A stretch of 64,000 nt of DNA from Streptomyces coffeae. Lineage in GTDB: Bacteria; Actinomycetota; Actinomycetes; Streptomycetales; Streptomycetaceae. Below are positions 1 through 8,884 of this stretch, piece by piece; position 1 is the stretch's first letter, and each line of letters starts with the position of its first letter. The notes under the pieces are model-generated. The model was not told the origin of the DNA. It was given only the letters and a program-made list of their open reading frames with translations, and made no database searches. Location of the stretch: the NCBI RefSeq assembly GCF_016741875.1, contig NZ_JAERRF010000006.1, positions 62,001 through 126,000 on the forward strand, in the 5' to 3' direction. Position numbers and translations under genes: made by a program.

Positions 1-2
1 GC

Positions 3-389
3 GCAGGGGTCCGCGATCTGCCCACCCGCGCCGAGGTGGACCGGGTGCTCGCCCTGACCACCTATGACGCCGCCCCGTGGAACAGTTCCTCGGACGGCTT
101 CCGCAACTATGTGGAGGGCTGGCGCGGCCCCAATCTGCACAACCGGGTGCATGTGTGGGTCGGTGGCCAGATGGTCACCGGGGCCTCGCCCAACGATCCG
201 GTGTTCTGGCTGCACCACTGTTTCATCGACAAGCTCTGGGTCGACTGGCAGCGGCTGCACCCGCGGTCGGGGTATCTGCCGACCGACGGCACCGAGGAGG
301 TCGTCGGCCTGAACGACACCATGAAGCCGTGGAACGACGTCACCCCGGCCGATCTGCTGGACCACACCAGGTTCTACACCTACGAATGA
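3..389 (+). CDS. melC2: Tyrosinase, C-terminal part (runs in from the left edge)
   Basis: Copper monooxygenase that oxidises tyrosine to dopaquinone for melanin; in Streptomyces it is normally exported with a MelC1 copper chaperone. Only the last 128 codons are present. The fragment carries the CuB ligand region: HNRVH followed by FWLHHCFIDKLW, whose histidines coordinate the second copper in the family. The reading frame is open to the window edge, so the start and the CuA site lie outside. It ends at TGA 387-389. The gene upstream should be melC1, which cannot be seen here. The match to MelC2 is strong over the visible part. Confidence 0.93.
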   Translation, partial: AGVRDLPTRAEVDRVLALTTYDAAPWNSSSDGFRNYVEGWRGPNLHNRVHVWVGGQMVTGASPNDPVFWLHHCFIDKLWVDWQRLHPRSGYLPTDGTEEVVGLNDTMKPWNDVTPADLLDHTRFYTYE

Positions 390-396
390 CAGGTGC

Positions 397-480
397 ATGA
401 TCGCCACTGCTGCGGCGCTTTCGCCCCTCGTGGTGGAGCTGATGTCCAAGGCGTTCGCCCAGCTGCCGGACAGTGGGTAG
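397..480 (+). CDS. Possible small ORF, 27 aa
   Basis: An ATG eight bases after the tyrosinase stop opens a 27-residue frame that is Ala/Leu/Val-rich and ends in a Pro-Asp-Ser-Gly tail at TAG 478-480. ACAGG just upstream could serve as a weak ribosome site. It lies before the terminator hairpin at 498-536, so it would be on the tyrosinase transcript. I recognise no family, and it may be chance. Confidence 0.22.
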   Translation: MIATAAALSPLVVELMSKAFAQLPDSG

Positions 481-497
481 CGGTGACCGGAAACCTG

Positions 498-536
498 CAT
501 CCGGTGGCCGGGCCGGCGCTGCCCGGCCACCGGATG
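498..536 (+). terminator. Strong hairpin after tyrosinase
   Basis: A perfect 16-bp stem, with left arm beginning CATCCGGTGG, closes a 7-base loop (514-520). It stands about 110 bases after the tyrosinase stop with no T-tract, as is usual for streptomycete terminators. The rest of 390-690 is intergenic and should hold the promoter of the permease; I see no other feature in it. Confidence 0.6.
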
Positions 537-690
537 TGCACCGCGTCCCGGGATCTCCGCGCCGGACCCGGACACGGCGGGACGTTTCCCTGGAATCCGC
601 ACGTCGGACGGGATCCCTTCGACGGGGTGCGTTGCTTCGCGTGGCACGCTGGTGCGCGCAAGTTCCGCACCACCCGAGGAGATGTGCCAC

Positions 691-2310
691 GTGCCGCAGA
701 ATCAGCCGGCGGAGTCCTTCGCCGCCCCGGTGGCGCTCGCCGAGGAGCGCAGACTCCGGAAGGACCTCGGATTCTGGGGGCTGACCGCGATCGGCTTCTC
801 CAACATCCTCGGCTCCGGCTGGCTGTTCGCGGCCATGTACGCCGCCCAGGCCGCCGGGCCCGCCGCCCTGCTGTCCTGGGTGGCGGCGGGTGTGCTGTGC
901 GCCCTGATCGCGCTGGTCATGGTGGAGTTGGGAGCCACCCGCCCGGAGGGCGGCGGTACCGTGCGCTGGCCGCTGTACGCCAGTGGACGGCTGGTCGGCA
1001 CGATGATCGGCTGGTCCGTGGTGCTCTCGGTGGGCGGTACGGCGGCCGAGATCAGCGCCATCATGCAGTACGCCGCCCACTATGTGCCGGGGCTCTACGA
1101 CCACGGCAGGCTCACCGCCTCCGGCCTCGGCGTGGCCGTCGTGCTGAGTGTGGGGCTGACGGCGCTCAACTGGTTCACGGTGCGGATATTCGCCCGGATG
1201 AACAACCTGGTGTCGGTGTTCAAGGTGGTCGTCCCCGTCGTCACCGTCGTCGCGCTGTTCCTGTCCGGCACCCACGGCGGACGCCTCACCGATCACGGTG
1301 GCTTCGCGCCGTACGGCTATGCGGCGTGTCTGACCGCGCTCGCCGGCGGCGGCATCGTGTACTCCGTCAACGGCTTCCAGGCCCCGCTGGACTTCTCCGG
1401 AGAGGCCCGCAACCCGCGGCGTACCGTACCGGCCGCGGTGCTCACCGGGATCGGCCTCGCCGTAGTGGTGTATCTCGGGCTCCAGTTGGCGTTCCTCTTC
1501 ACGGTGCCCGAATCCCTGCTGGACCACGGCTGGAAGGGTGTCAACTTCGAGTCGCCGTTCGGTCAGCTCGCCCTGGTGCTCAATCTGCACTGGCTGGCCA
1601 CTCTGCTGTACGCGGACGCCGTTGTCTCACCGGGCGGTTCGGCCTATGTGGGAGTGGCCATCGACGCCCGGCACACCTACGCCCTGGCCAAGAACGGCCT
1701 GCTGCCCCGCTTCTTCATGCGCATCGACCCCCGGTCCGGCATGGCACACCGGGCCCTGGTGCTCAACCTTGTGGTCATCGTGGTGTTCATGCTGCCGTTC
1801 GGCGGCTGGCAGGACATCGTGAGTGTGATGGGAGATATGTATCTGCTCATCTACGCGGCCTCGGCGGTGGCCGTCGCCGCCTTCCGCGCGCATGACCGGG
1901 AGCGGGGTGTGTCACGCGCCGAGGGGCAGGTGCCCGGGGTGCGCTGGATCGCCCCCGTCGGCTTCATCGTGGCCAGCGAGTTCATCTACTGGTCGGGCTG
2001 GCACGATCTGCGGCTCGCGCTGCCGCTCGTCCTGGCCGGTGTGCCCCTGTTCCTGCTGCAACGGCGCACCGCGGACGCGGTCCCGGTCCGGGACGAACTG
2101 CGGTACGGCGCCTGGCTGGTGCTGCATCTGGCCGTACTGACCCTGCTGTCGTGGCTCGGCACCTTCGGCGGCTCCGGGCGGCTTCCGGCGCCGTACGACT
2201 CCCTGGCGGTGGCCGCCCTCGCGTTCGCCGTTTTCTTCTGGGCGGTGCGCTCGGGCGCCGAACACCTCAGGACGGCGGCGCCCGCGATGTCCTCGGGACC
2301 GGCGGTGTGA
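691..2310 (+). CDS. APC-superfamily amino-acid permease
   Basis: Cytoplasmic-membrane transporter of about 539 residues, of the amino acid-polyamine-organocation superfamily. The N-terminal segment carries the family's first broken helix (GFWGLTAIGFSNILGSGW), followed by roughly 12-14 hydrophobic helices up to about residue 530. A conserved loop PLDFSGEARNPRRTVP near the middle is typical of APC permeases. Length and the C-terminal extension resemble the YveA (aspartate-proton symporter) group, but the substrate cannot be read from the sequence. I take GTG 691 as start because GAGGAG at 676-681 sits nine bases before it; the frame is open upstream to 652. The gene stands alone between the tyrosinase terminator and a decayed gene. 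Confidence 0.85.
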   Translation: MPQNQPAESFAAPVALAEERRLRKDLGFWGLTAIGFSNILGSGWLFAAMYAAQAAGPAALLSWVAAGVLCALIALVMVELGATRPEGGGTVRWPLYASGRLVGTMIGWSVVLSVGGTAAEISAIMQYAAHYVPGLYDHGRLTASGLGVAVVLSVGLTALNWFTVRIFARMNNLVSVFKVVVPVVTVVALFLSGTHGGRLTDHGGFAPYGYAACLTALAGGGIVYSVNGFQAPLDFSGEARNPRRTVPAAVLTGIGLAVVVYLGLQLAFLFTVPESLLDHGWKGVNFESPFGQLALVLNLHWLATLLYADAVVSPGGSAYVGVAIDARHTYALAKNGLLPRFFMRIDPRSGMAHRALVLNLVVIVVFMLPFGGWQDIVSVMGDMYLLIYAASAVAVAAFRAHDRERGVSRAEGQVPGVRWIAPVGFIVASEFIYWSGWHDLRLALPLVLAGVPLFLLQRRTADAVPVRDELRYGAWLVLHLAVLTLLSWLGTFGGSGRLPAPYDSLAVAALAFAVFFWAVRSGAEHLRTAAPAMSSGPAV

Positions 2311-2464
2311 CCGTACCGACCAGGCGGGCGAGACCACGTTCCCCGAGTTCGTCCGGGGGTGCCGGCAGGCCGGTGTGGTCTGGTACGACGTGGATCTGCC
2401 CGCACGGCGGTGTGTGTACGACGGCGCCGGGGGCGAGAGCTGCACCGAGGACTACCCGGCCGTC
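2309..2464 (+). pseudogene. Remnant of a DUF1398-like gene
   Basis: Overlapping the permease stop in another frame is a short coding-like stretch: a segment beginning AGETTFPEFVRG and a following WYDVDLPARRCVY with an acidic tail to DYPAV. This resembles the C-terminal half of DUF1398 proteins, where an 'AGETTY' block precedes a strand ending near the C-terminus. There is no start codon, N-terminal half or ribosome site, and the frame then runs into proline-rich noise. I read it as debris left by a deletion that brought it against the permease. Confidence 0.4.
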
Positions 2465-2498
2465 TCCCCTGACCGCCCGCCGCCACCGGCCATCACAC

Positions 2499-3542
2499 CT
2501 ACTGGAGGCTCCAGCGGTGCGGATGGCCGGGATCGGCGGGGCAGGCGAAGATGTTCAGCTGACCCCACCGGCTCACGGTCACCTCGGTGGGCGTGGGCGA
2601 CCGCAGATTCCTGGGCAGATCGCGCTCCTCCACCGGGATCCAGCTCCCGCTGCCGCCGTCCCACTCCGAGCTGGCGACGGTCAGCAGCAGCTCCATCGGT
2701 GTCGCACACGACGCGCAGTCCATCCGCGCGGGGTCGGTCACATGCCACGACGCGAACCCTCCAGCCCGCCAGCCGGGCGGTATCGACAGGTCGTACTGGT
2801 AGGCGGGCTCATCGGCCGGCTCCTCGCCGGTCGCCTCGTACTCGGCCTCCGCCGCCTCCTCGAGGGCGTCCTCCGCGCCGTCGATCCGGGCGCACAGCTC
2901 CTCGGGCAGCGTCCCGGCGAACGGATAGGTGACCACCTGCTCCGGGTGCAGCACACAGGGCTCGGCCACATAGCCCTCGAAACCGACCACCTCCGGCTGG
3001 GGCGGTGTGTCGAGCACCTCGGTGACCTCCCACGACCGGCGCCACAGCAGCCGCACCGACATGCCGTATCCGGTACGGCCGTGGCGGTCGAAGGGACACC
3101 AGAACACCTGGAGCAGATCGCGGTCGTCCGGCCCCGGACGCAGATCGGGGATGTCCCGCCGGTACAGCTGTGCCACGCCGAGCATCGGCAGCGGGTCGGT
3201 GTCGGCGATCCCCGCGACGTGGTGTTCACGGCGCAGCTCCGTCAGCAACTCCCGCTCCTCGTCCGTGGGACCGGAGGAGGGGTCGCGCGCCCACGCGTCG
3301 TCGAGGATCCGCCGCGCGCGGCGGATGTCCGCCGGGCGCCTGCCACGTCCCCGGCCGTGCGGTTCGGTGCACATCGGCCAGGGCTCGTCCACCGGCCACA
3401 GCAGCGGCCCGGCCACGGAACTCTCCGACACCCGCGGCGTACCCGGCCGCGGATGCAGCCGGGTCGTCGTACCACGGTGGACGGCCAGTCCGGGGTACAG
3501 CTTCTCGACGTCGAGCGGGCGTGGCGGAGTGGTCCTCGTCAT
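2499..3542 (-). CDS. DUF1963/YwqG-like protein, hypothetical
   Basis: A soluble acidic protein of 347 residues. It has no signal peptide or membrane segment. Central blocks (GVAQLYRRDIPDL, DLLQVFWCPFD) and a late pair of Cys (DCASCATPMELLLTV) followed by GQLNIFACPADPGHPH resemble a streptomycete family related in layout to DUF1963/YwqG, which reads as a Trp/Pro-rich beta protein of unknown role. The CxxC and the final Cys-His group could bind metal. It starts at ATG 3542 and is transcribed opposite to the permease. Another relative of the same broad family is at 26236-27120. Confidence 0.6.
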   Translation of the reverse strand: MTRTTPPRPLDVEKLYPGLAVHRGTTTRLHPRPGTPRVSESSVAGPLLWPVDEPWPMCTEPHGRGRGRRPADIRRARRILDDAWARDPSSGPTDEERELLTELRREHHVAGIADTDPLPMLGVAQLYRRDIPDLRPGPDDRDLLQVFWCPFDRHGRTGYGMSVRLLWRRSWEVTEVLDTPPQPEVVGFEGYVAEPCVLHPEQVVTYPFAGTLPEELCARIDGAEDALEEAAEAEYEATGEEPADEPAYQYDLSIPPGWRAGGFASWHVTDPARMDCASCATPMELLLTVASSEWDGGSGSWIPVEERDLPRNLRSPTPTEVTVSRWGQLNIFACPADPGHPHRWSLQ

Positions 3543-3598
3543 GGCCGAACTCTAGGCCGCGGCGCCGACGTGCGTGTCCGCGGCCCTCGGGCGCACGC

Positions 3599-5956
3599 TC
3601 AGGGGACATCGGCGTACCCCCGCTCCCGGGCCTCCTTCACACCCGCCAGCATCGCGGGCAGCTCGCGGCTGTGCACCATGCCCAGCCGCTGGGTGGCCCG
3701 GGTGAGCGCCACATACAGATCCCGGATGCCATTGGGCGACTCGTGCAGGATCTCCTCCGGCTCCACCACCAGGACCGTGTCGAACTCCAGCCCCTTGGCC
3801 TGCTCCACCGTCAGCACCACACCCGGCATGCCCAGCGCCTCCGGATCGTCGGCGAGCGCCACGTCCCGCAACGCGACCAGGGCGCCGCCCAGGTCGCCCA
3901 TCCGGGACCGGGGCACGATGACGGCGAGCCGTCCGCCGCCGGTCCCGGCGATCTCCCGCCCGACCAGCCGCGGCAGTTCACCGGTGAGGGCGGTGGGTTC
4001 GATCCGAAGACTCCACGGCGGCACTCCCGTTCTGCGGACGGCCAGCGGCGGCTGGAGCCGGGTGTCGATACTGCGCAGCACATCCGTGGTGATGTCCATG
4101 ATCTCCGCCGGAGTGCGGTAGTTGACGGTCAGTTCCTCCTTGCGCCACCGGTCCCCGGCGTGGGCGTTCAGCACCTCCTCCCAGGAGGTGAGCCCGACCT
4201 CCGCACCGGTCTGCGCGATATCGCCGACCACCGTCATCGAGCGGCTGGGACACCGGCGCATCAGCACCCGCCACGCCATCGGGGACAGCTCCTGCGCCTC
4301 GTCCACGATGATGTGGCCGAATGCCCAGGTGCGGTCCTTGCGCGCCCGGTCCGCCACCGGCCGGTGCGGCGAACCGCCGTGGTGCTGGTCGATCAGCGTC
4401 TCCGGATCGACCATGCCGATGCCCATCTCGGTGAGGACCCGCTTGGCGTACGCCAGTTCCTCGGCCCGCTCCTCGGACGCGGCCCGTGCGGCGAGCCGTT
4501 CGGCGGCGGTCTCCACCGGTCCCAGCAGCTCGGCGGCCTCGTCGAGCAGGGGTACGTCCCCGGGGGTCCAGTACGGCTCGGTGTGCGGGGGCGGACCCGG
4601 CGGCTCGCGCAGCAGTGCCGTACGCTCCGCCTCGTCCAGACCGGGCGCCACCGCCGCCAGCCGCTCGGGCGCGGCGAACAGGTCCACCAGCAGCTGATGT
4701 GGTGTCAGCAGCGGCCACAGCCGCCGCAGCGCGGCCCGCACCTGCGGTTCGGACCGCAACTCGCGGGCGATGTCCGCCACGTCCTCGTCCCGCAGCAGCC
4801 CCTGGCCCAGCCGGCCGGCCATCCGCCGGGTCAGTGCGCCGATGACCTGGTGGACGAACACCGACCGGGCCTGGTTGTGCGGTCGGCGCTGCTCCCGCGC
4901 GGCCTCCCTGGCCTTCTCGGCCAGGGCGGGGTCCAGGCGCAGCACCTCCTCGTGCACGGTGCCTTCCCTGATGGTCAGCTCCCAGGCGGTCTCCGGGAGC
5001 CGCTGCCGCTCCCGCACCGCCTCGGCCAGCACCTCCACCATCCGCAGATCACCCTTGACCACCGCTGTCTCCGGCCGCTCGTGGGCCACCGCGTCAACGC
5101 CGGGGAAGAGCCGACCGACACTGGAGAGCAGTACGTCGTTCTCACCGAGAGAGGGCAGCACCTCGTCGATGTACCGCAGGAACGTGGAGTTGGGCCCGAC
5201 CACCAGCACACCGCGCTTGGCCAGCCGTTCGCGGTAGGTGTAGAGGAGATAGGCGGCCCGGTGCAGGGCCACCACGGTCTTGCCCGTACCCGGACCGCCC
5301 TGCACCACCATGACACCCGGCAGATCGGCCCGGATGATCCGGTCCTGCTCGCCCTGGATGGTGGCCACGATGTCGCCCATCCGCCCGGTGCGCGTGGCGT
5401 CGAGTGAAGCCAGCAGCGCCGCCTCGCCGTTGAGAGTGCCGCGCCGGGCGTCGCTGAGCGTCTCCCGGTCGAACACATCGTCGTCGAGGGCGACGACCCG
5501 CCGCCCCTTCGTCCTCAACTGCCGACGCCGCACCACACCCTGCGGACTGGCCGGTGTGGCGCGGTAGAAACCCTGTGCGGCGGGCGCGCGCCAGTCGAGC
5601 AGGATGGGCTCGTGCTCCTCGTCGGAGAGCCCGATCCGGCCGACGTAGAGGCGCTCGCCGTCCTCCGTGTCCAGCCGTCCGAAGCAGAGTCCGTGCTCGG
5701 CGGCGGACAACTGGGTCAGCCGGCGCGCATGGTGCGTTTCCATCGCGTCGCGCTCGGACCGTCCCTGGTGGGTGCCACTGGCGTCCTGCCGCTGGGTTTC
5801 CCTGAGTTGGGCGCCGACCCGGTCCCGCAGGCTGTCGAGCCTCCGGTACAGGGCGGAGACATGGGTGTTCTCCGCCGCAAGCTCCCGATGGCGGACGGTG
5901 TCCTCCGTCCCGGGCTCATCGGCGTCCCCTGGCTCCAACCGGAATCGATCCCCCAT
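3599..5956 (-). CDS. helR: HelR-like RNA polymerase-recycling helicase
   Basis: UvrD-type ATPase of the HelD/HelR family, 785 residues, which in actinomycetes displaces RNA polymerase from DNA; HelR members give rifamycin resistance by removing rifampicin from the polymerase. Seen here are an N-terminal arm with a short charged helix (residues 20-60), the family block HGLCFGRL and GRIGL (about 90-110), Walker A GGPGTGKT near residue 220, the long insertion between 300 and 530, Walker B DEAQELSP near 551, and the C-terminal NYRTPAEI and EQAKGLEFD motifs. Start ATG 5956 follows GAAAGGAT; the open frame upstream is not coding. I looked for a rifamycin-associated element (inverted repeat) before the gene and saw none. 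A second, HelD-type member starts at 61966. Confidence 0.85.
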   Translation of the reverse strand: MGDRFRLEPGDADEPGTEDTVRHRELAAENTHVSALYRRLDSLRDRVGAQLRETQRQDASGTHQGRSERDAMETHHARRLTQLSAAEHGLCFGRLDTEDGERLYVGRIGLSDEEHEPILLDWRAPAAQGFYRATPASPQGVVRRRQLRTKGRRVVALDDDVFDRETLSDARRGTLNGEAALLASLDATRTGRMGDIVATIQGEQDRIIRADLPGVMVVQGGPGTGKTVVALHRAAYLLYTYRERLAKRGVLVVGPNSTFLRYIDEVLPSLGENDVLLSSVGRLFPGVDAVAHERPETAVVKGDLRMVEVLAEAVRERQRLPETAWELTIREGTVHEEVLRLDPALAEKAREAAREQRRPHNQARSVFVHQVIGALTRRMAGRLGQGLLRDEDVADIARELRSEPQVRAALRRLWPLLTPHQLLVDLFAAPERLAAVAPGLDEAERTALLREPPGPPPHTEPYWTPGDVPLLDEAAELLGPVETAAERLAARAASEERAEELAYAKRVLTEMGIGMVDPETLIDQHHGGSPHRPVADRARKDRTWAFGHIIVDEAQELSPMAWRVLMRRCPSRSMTVVGDIAQTGAEVGLTSWEEVLNAHAGDRWRKEELTVNYRTPAEIMDITTDVLRSIDTRLQPPLAVRRTGVPPWSLRIEPTALTGELPRLVGREIAGTGGGRLAVIVPRSRMGDLGGALVALRDVALADDPEALGMPGVVLTVEQAKGLEFDTVLVVEPEEILHESPNGIRDLYVALTRATQRLGMVHSRELPAMLAGVKEARERGYADVP

Positions 5957-6233
5957 GCCTATCCTTTCGTCCAGTGTGCTCGTCTGAGCACCGTGATGCG
6001 CCCCGCAGGCAGCGGGACCCCGCTCACCGGATTCACCCCGCCGCGCCGCGCACGCCCGGATGCCGTCCCCCATCAGGATGCGCTCCGATGCCGGAAATGA
6101 TGCGCGTCCCGGGTGCCGGGTGTGTGCTGGGACGGGCGGCACCTCGGCTTCCGCGCGTACGTCGCGCACGGCGTGTACCTTGCGTACGGCGCCGGACCGG
6201 ATCGTGCCGGGGCGGGCCGCTGTGGGAGGTCCG

Positions 6234-7583
6234 ATGGGCACGGCTCTGGGCGGGGGAGGCCCCGCGGCCCCGCGCTGGAGCGCACGGCTGGCGGTGGTGG
6301 CGGGCGCGGCGGCAGTGCTGATCCTCCTGCTGTTCGCCGGGCTCAGCAGTGTGCTCCTGGTGGCGGTGGGCGTGGCCGGGATGGTGCTCACTGCCGTGGG
6401 CGTGTGGTGGGCGCTGGTGCACCGGGCTCTGATCCGGGTGCTTGCCCTCGCCCTGGCCGTCGCGGCGCCCGTGGCGGTCATCGTGCTGTACGCGCTCGCC
6501 GGACTGCTGTGGGTGGTCCTTGTCTCGCTCGCCCTGTGGGCGCTGGCCGTGTCCACCGGCCGGGCCGCGCTGGCCGCGGACACCGGACCGGCCCGCACCG
6601 CGGAACGCCCGGCCACCCCACCGCGGCGGCCGTTCCTGATCATGAATCCGCGCTCGGGCGGCGGGAAGGTCGGGGCCTTCCACTTGGTGGAGAAGGCGAA
6701 GGCGCTCGGCGCGGACGTCGTGGTCCTGGACCCGGCCCAGCCGCGGGACGTGGCCGCACTGGCGCGGCAGGCCGCCGACGAGGGTGCCGATCTGCTCGGA
6801 GTGGCGGCCGGTGACGGAACACAGGCCCTGGTCGCGGGAGTGGCGGCCGAACGCGGACTCCCCTTCATGGTGATCTCCGCCGGAACTCGCAACCACTTCG
6901 CCATGGACCTCGGCCTGGACCGGGACGACCCCGCCACCTGTCTGGAGGCACCCACCGACGGGGTGGAACTCCGGGTCGACCTGGGCTACATCGGTGAGCG
7001 TCCGTTCGTGAACAACGCTTCCTTCGGCGCCTACGCCTCCGTCGTCCAGAGCCCCGCCTACCGCGACGACAAGCTCCGTACCACCCTCGATCTGCTGCCG
7101 GACTTTCTCACCCATCACACCGGACCACGGCTGACCGTCCGGGTCCGGGACCGTGTCGTCGACGGGCCGCAGGCCGTGCTGGTGAGCAACAACCCCTACC
7201 GGATGGGCGATCCGGCGGGCCTGGGGCGCCGGGAAGGACTGGACCGCGGTGTCCTGGGGGTGCTGGCCGTCACCGTTGACAACGCGGCGCAGGCGGCCGG
7301 AATGCTCCGTGGCCGCCAGGCCCCCGGGCTGACCTCGCTCACCGCCCACGACGTGGTCGTGGACGCCGACACCGCCGCCGTCCAGGTCGGGGTGGACGGT
7401 GAAGCACTGACCCTGCCCACACCCGTGCGGTGCCGGATCGCGCCACGTGCCCTGCGCCTGCGGCTGCCCCGCCACCGCCCCGGCACCCCGACCCGCAAAC
7501 CCCCGATGGACTGGCGGCGGGTACGGCATCTGGCGCTGTCCATGGGGCGGACCGCGGCCGGGCACGGCCCTGCCCGACCCTGA
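6234..7583 (+). CDS. Diacylglycerol-kinase-like membrane protein
   Basis: 449 residues. The first ~130 are hydrophobic, with about four to five membrane segments; the rest is a diacylglycerol kinase catalytic domain (lipid kinase fold, ATP to lipid hydroxyl). MNPRSGGGK opens the domain near residue 140. The usual GGDGT motif is present as AGDGTQ, and the usual PLGTxND block as SAGTRNHFAMDLGL, so two nucleotide-binding positions are altered; activity is therefore uncertain. Start ATG 6234 follows GGGAGG at 6224-6229 (short spacing). It is divergent from helR. A substrate other than diacylglycerol is possible. Confidence 0.75.
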   Translation: MGTALGGGGPAAPRWSARLAVVAGAAAVLILLLFAGLSSVLLVAVGVAGMVLTAVGVWWALVHRALIRVLALALAVAAPVAVIVLYALAGLLWVVLVSLALWALAVSTGRAALAADTGPARTAERPATPPRRPFLIMNPRSGGGKVGAFHLVEKAKALGADVVVLDPAQPRDVAALARQAADEGADLLGVAAGDGTQALVAGVAAERGLPFMVISAGTRNHFAMDLGLDRDDPATCLEAPTDGVELRVDLGYIGERPFVNNASFGAYASVVQSPAYRDDKLRTTLDLLPDFLTHHTGPRLTVRVRDRVVDGPQAVLVSNNPYRMGDPAGLGRREGLDRGVLGVLAVTVDNAAQAAGMLRGRQAPGLTSLTAHDVVVDADTAAVQVGVDGEALTLPTPVRCRIAPRALRLRLPRHRPGTPTRKPPMDWRRVRHLALSMGRTAAGHGPARP

Positions 7584-7614
7584 GCCGGGTGGCCGAAGGA
7601 AAGCCGCCATGCAC

Positions 7615-7638
7615 GGCGCGGCGAGCGACCGCCGCGCC
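7615..7638 (+). terminator. Hairpin between convergent genes
   Basis: A 9-bp perfect stem GGCGCGGCG / CGCCGCGCC with a 6-base loop lies 31 bases after the lipid-kinase stop and 25 bases before the end of the convergent gene, so it can serve both transcripts. Confidence 0.5.
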
Positions 7639-7663
7639 CGGCGGAACATCTGACGCCGCGCCC

Positions 7664-8644
7664 TCACACCCCGCCGGTGTCCAGCACATCGACCCGGGGC
7701 AGATCCCGGTGCCGGTGGTGTGCCTCGGCGATCTCCACCAGTGAGGTGCGGCCCAGCGCCCGGTACGCCGCCACGAGGAGGGTGTTCGCCTGAGCCTCCC
7801 GGGTCTTGTCCCCGGCCGAAGCCCAGTGCAGATCACGTCCCAGCACCAGGGCCTCCGCCGGATCGCCGTCCGCACACCACCGCAGGGCGTCCGCCACACC
7901 GGCCTCCACGGCCGCGGCGTCCTCGAACAGCCCGTACATGTACTGCGCGAACCGGTACTCGTCGGCGCCCTGGTGCGGCGGCCGGTCCAGCGCCGTCCGG
8001 CCGGCCACCAGCGCGCCCCCGGCGTCCAGTGTGGTGATCCGGTCCGGGTCCTCCGGCGGGAGACCCGTGTCGTAGGTGTTGCTGTAGGCGAGGCCCACCT
8101 CCGTGCGGTCCCCGGTCTCGAGTGCGGTCAGCGCCTCGCGCATCCGCTCCAGCCCCGACATCCGTGCGGCCAGGTACGCCGCGTCCGCGTCATCGTCCGC
8201 GAGGTCCCGCCAGTGGCGCTCGAGCTTGGCGCGCAACGCCTCCAGAGGTGTCCGCCACCTCCGGTCGAGCCCACCGCCGTCATGGGTGTAGTAGGAGGCG
8301 ACGCCGTCGCAGGTGCGGCCGTCGTCGAACCACAGCCCGTAGTGCAGGCCATCCGAGCCGCCGTGCAGGAAGGTGAGGAACTCCGGAGGGTCGCGGTAGT
8401 AGCGCCCATGCGCCCGCACATCGATGCCGTCGCGCGCCGGGAGCCCCGGATCGGCGCACAGGTCGGCCACTCCGGCCGCGGCCACGTCCATGTCCGCGAG
8501 CGCCTGCCGCTCAACGGGTCCGAGCCCCTCGAGGAATGTCCAGAACCGGAAGAACGACTCGGGCAGGGTGAGACCCCATTCCCGCAGCACCCGGTCCGCA
8601 ACATCGACCCGTCGCCGCTCGTACGGCATCCGCTCCCCGGGCAT
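7664..8644 (-). CDS. DUF2228/HPF1-like protein (possible ADP-ribosylation factor)
   Basis: 326 residues, soluble, acidic. The N-terminus LPESFFRFWTFLEGL and the later block YRDPPEFLTFLHGG followed by LHYGLWFDD resemble the DUF2228/HPF1 family, where eukaryotic HPF1 has a near-identical 'Y-DPPEF' turn before a beta strand and then a G-FRDD loop. HPF1 completes the PARP active site and switches ADP-ribosylation to serine; the function of bacterial members is not known to me. The C-terminal half (HQGADEYRFAQYMYGLFEDA and on) is helical and unrecognised. Start ATG 8644 has GGGAGGGG about five bases upstream. No PARP-like gene is adjacent. The family call is by recalled motif resemblance, so it is moderate. 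Confidence 0.5.
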   Translation of the reverse strand: MPGERMPYERRRVDVADRVLREWGLTLPESFFRFWTFLEGLGPVERQALADMDVAAAGVADLCADPGLPARDGIDVRAHGRYYRDPPEFLTFLHGGSDGLHYGLWFDDGRTCDGVASYYTHDGGGLDRRWRTPLEALRAKLERHWRDLADDDADAAYLAARMSGLERMREALTALETGDRTEVGLAYSNTYDTGLPPEDPDRITTLDAGGALVAGRTALDRPPHQGADEYRFAQYMYGLFEDAAAVEAGVADALRWCADGDPAEALVLGRDLHWASAGDKTREAQANTLLVAAYRALGRTSLVEIAEAHHRHRDLPRVDVLDTGGV

Positions 8645-8691
8645 CGCCCCTCCCTCGTATCGGCAACCGACGACAACGCCGGGCCGAGGCC

Positions 8692-8884
8692 AGGGCCCGT
8701 CGTCAAAGGGGCCGCCCTGCTCCCGACGCCTGGCACGGCGCCTCGCTGCGTTGTCGGAGTCGCCCGAGTACGCCCGGTACGAGGGCGATCCTCCGCCTTG
8801 CGATCTTCCCCCAGCTACCGCTGGGAGGTGCCCCCTGCCCCAGACGCCGCTCGCGGCCGGATGCCCCCTTTGACAACGGACCCT
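8692..8884 (+). mobile_element. MITE-like element, copy 1 (193 bp)
   Basis: Non-coding element bounded by imperfect 20-bp terminal inverted repeats. The left end reads AGGGCCCGTCGTCAAAGGGG, and the right end is its complement with two changes (18 of 20 match). Inside is a small hairpin, CCCAGC-tacc-GCTGGG. Copy 2 at 24223-24440 shares nearly the whole sequence in the same orientation. It contains no gene and so would need a transposase in trans. I see no clear target duplication. It lies between the HPF1-like gene and a broken aldo/keto reductase. Confidence 0.8.

Noticed and set aside
340..1590. Long minus-strand frame opposite the permease
   Set aside because: It is an antisense shadow of high-GC coding sequence, low-complexity Gly/Arg/His, with no domain or ribosome site. 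The same applies to other long frames antisense to assigned genes (for example 5 kb, 15 kb, 21 kb, 30 kb and 44 kb).
5957..6060. A rifamycin-associated element before helR
   Set aside because: No inverted repeat of that kind is visible; the same holds for 61881-61965 before the second helicase.
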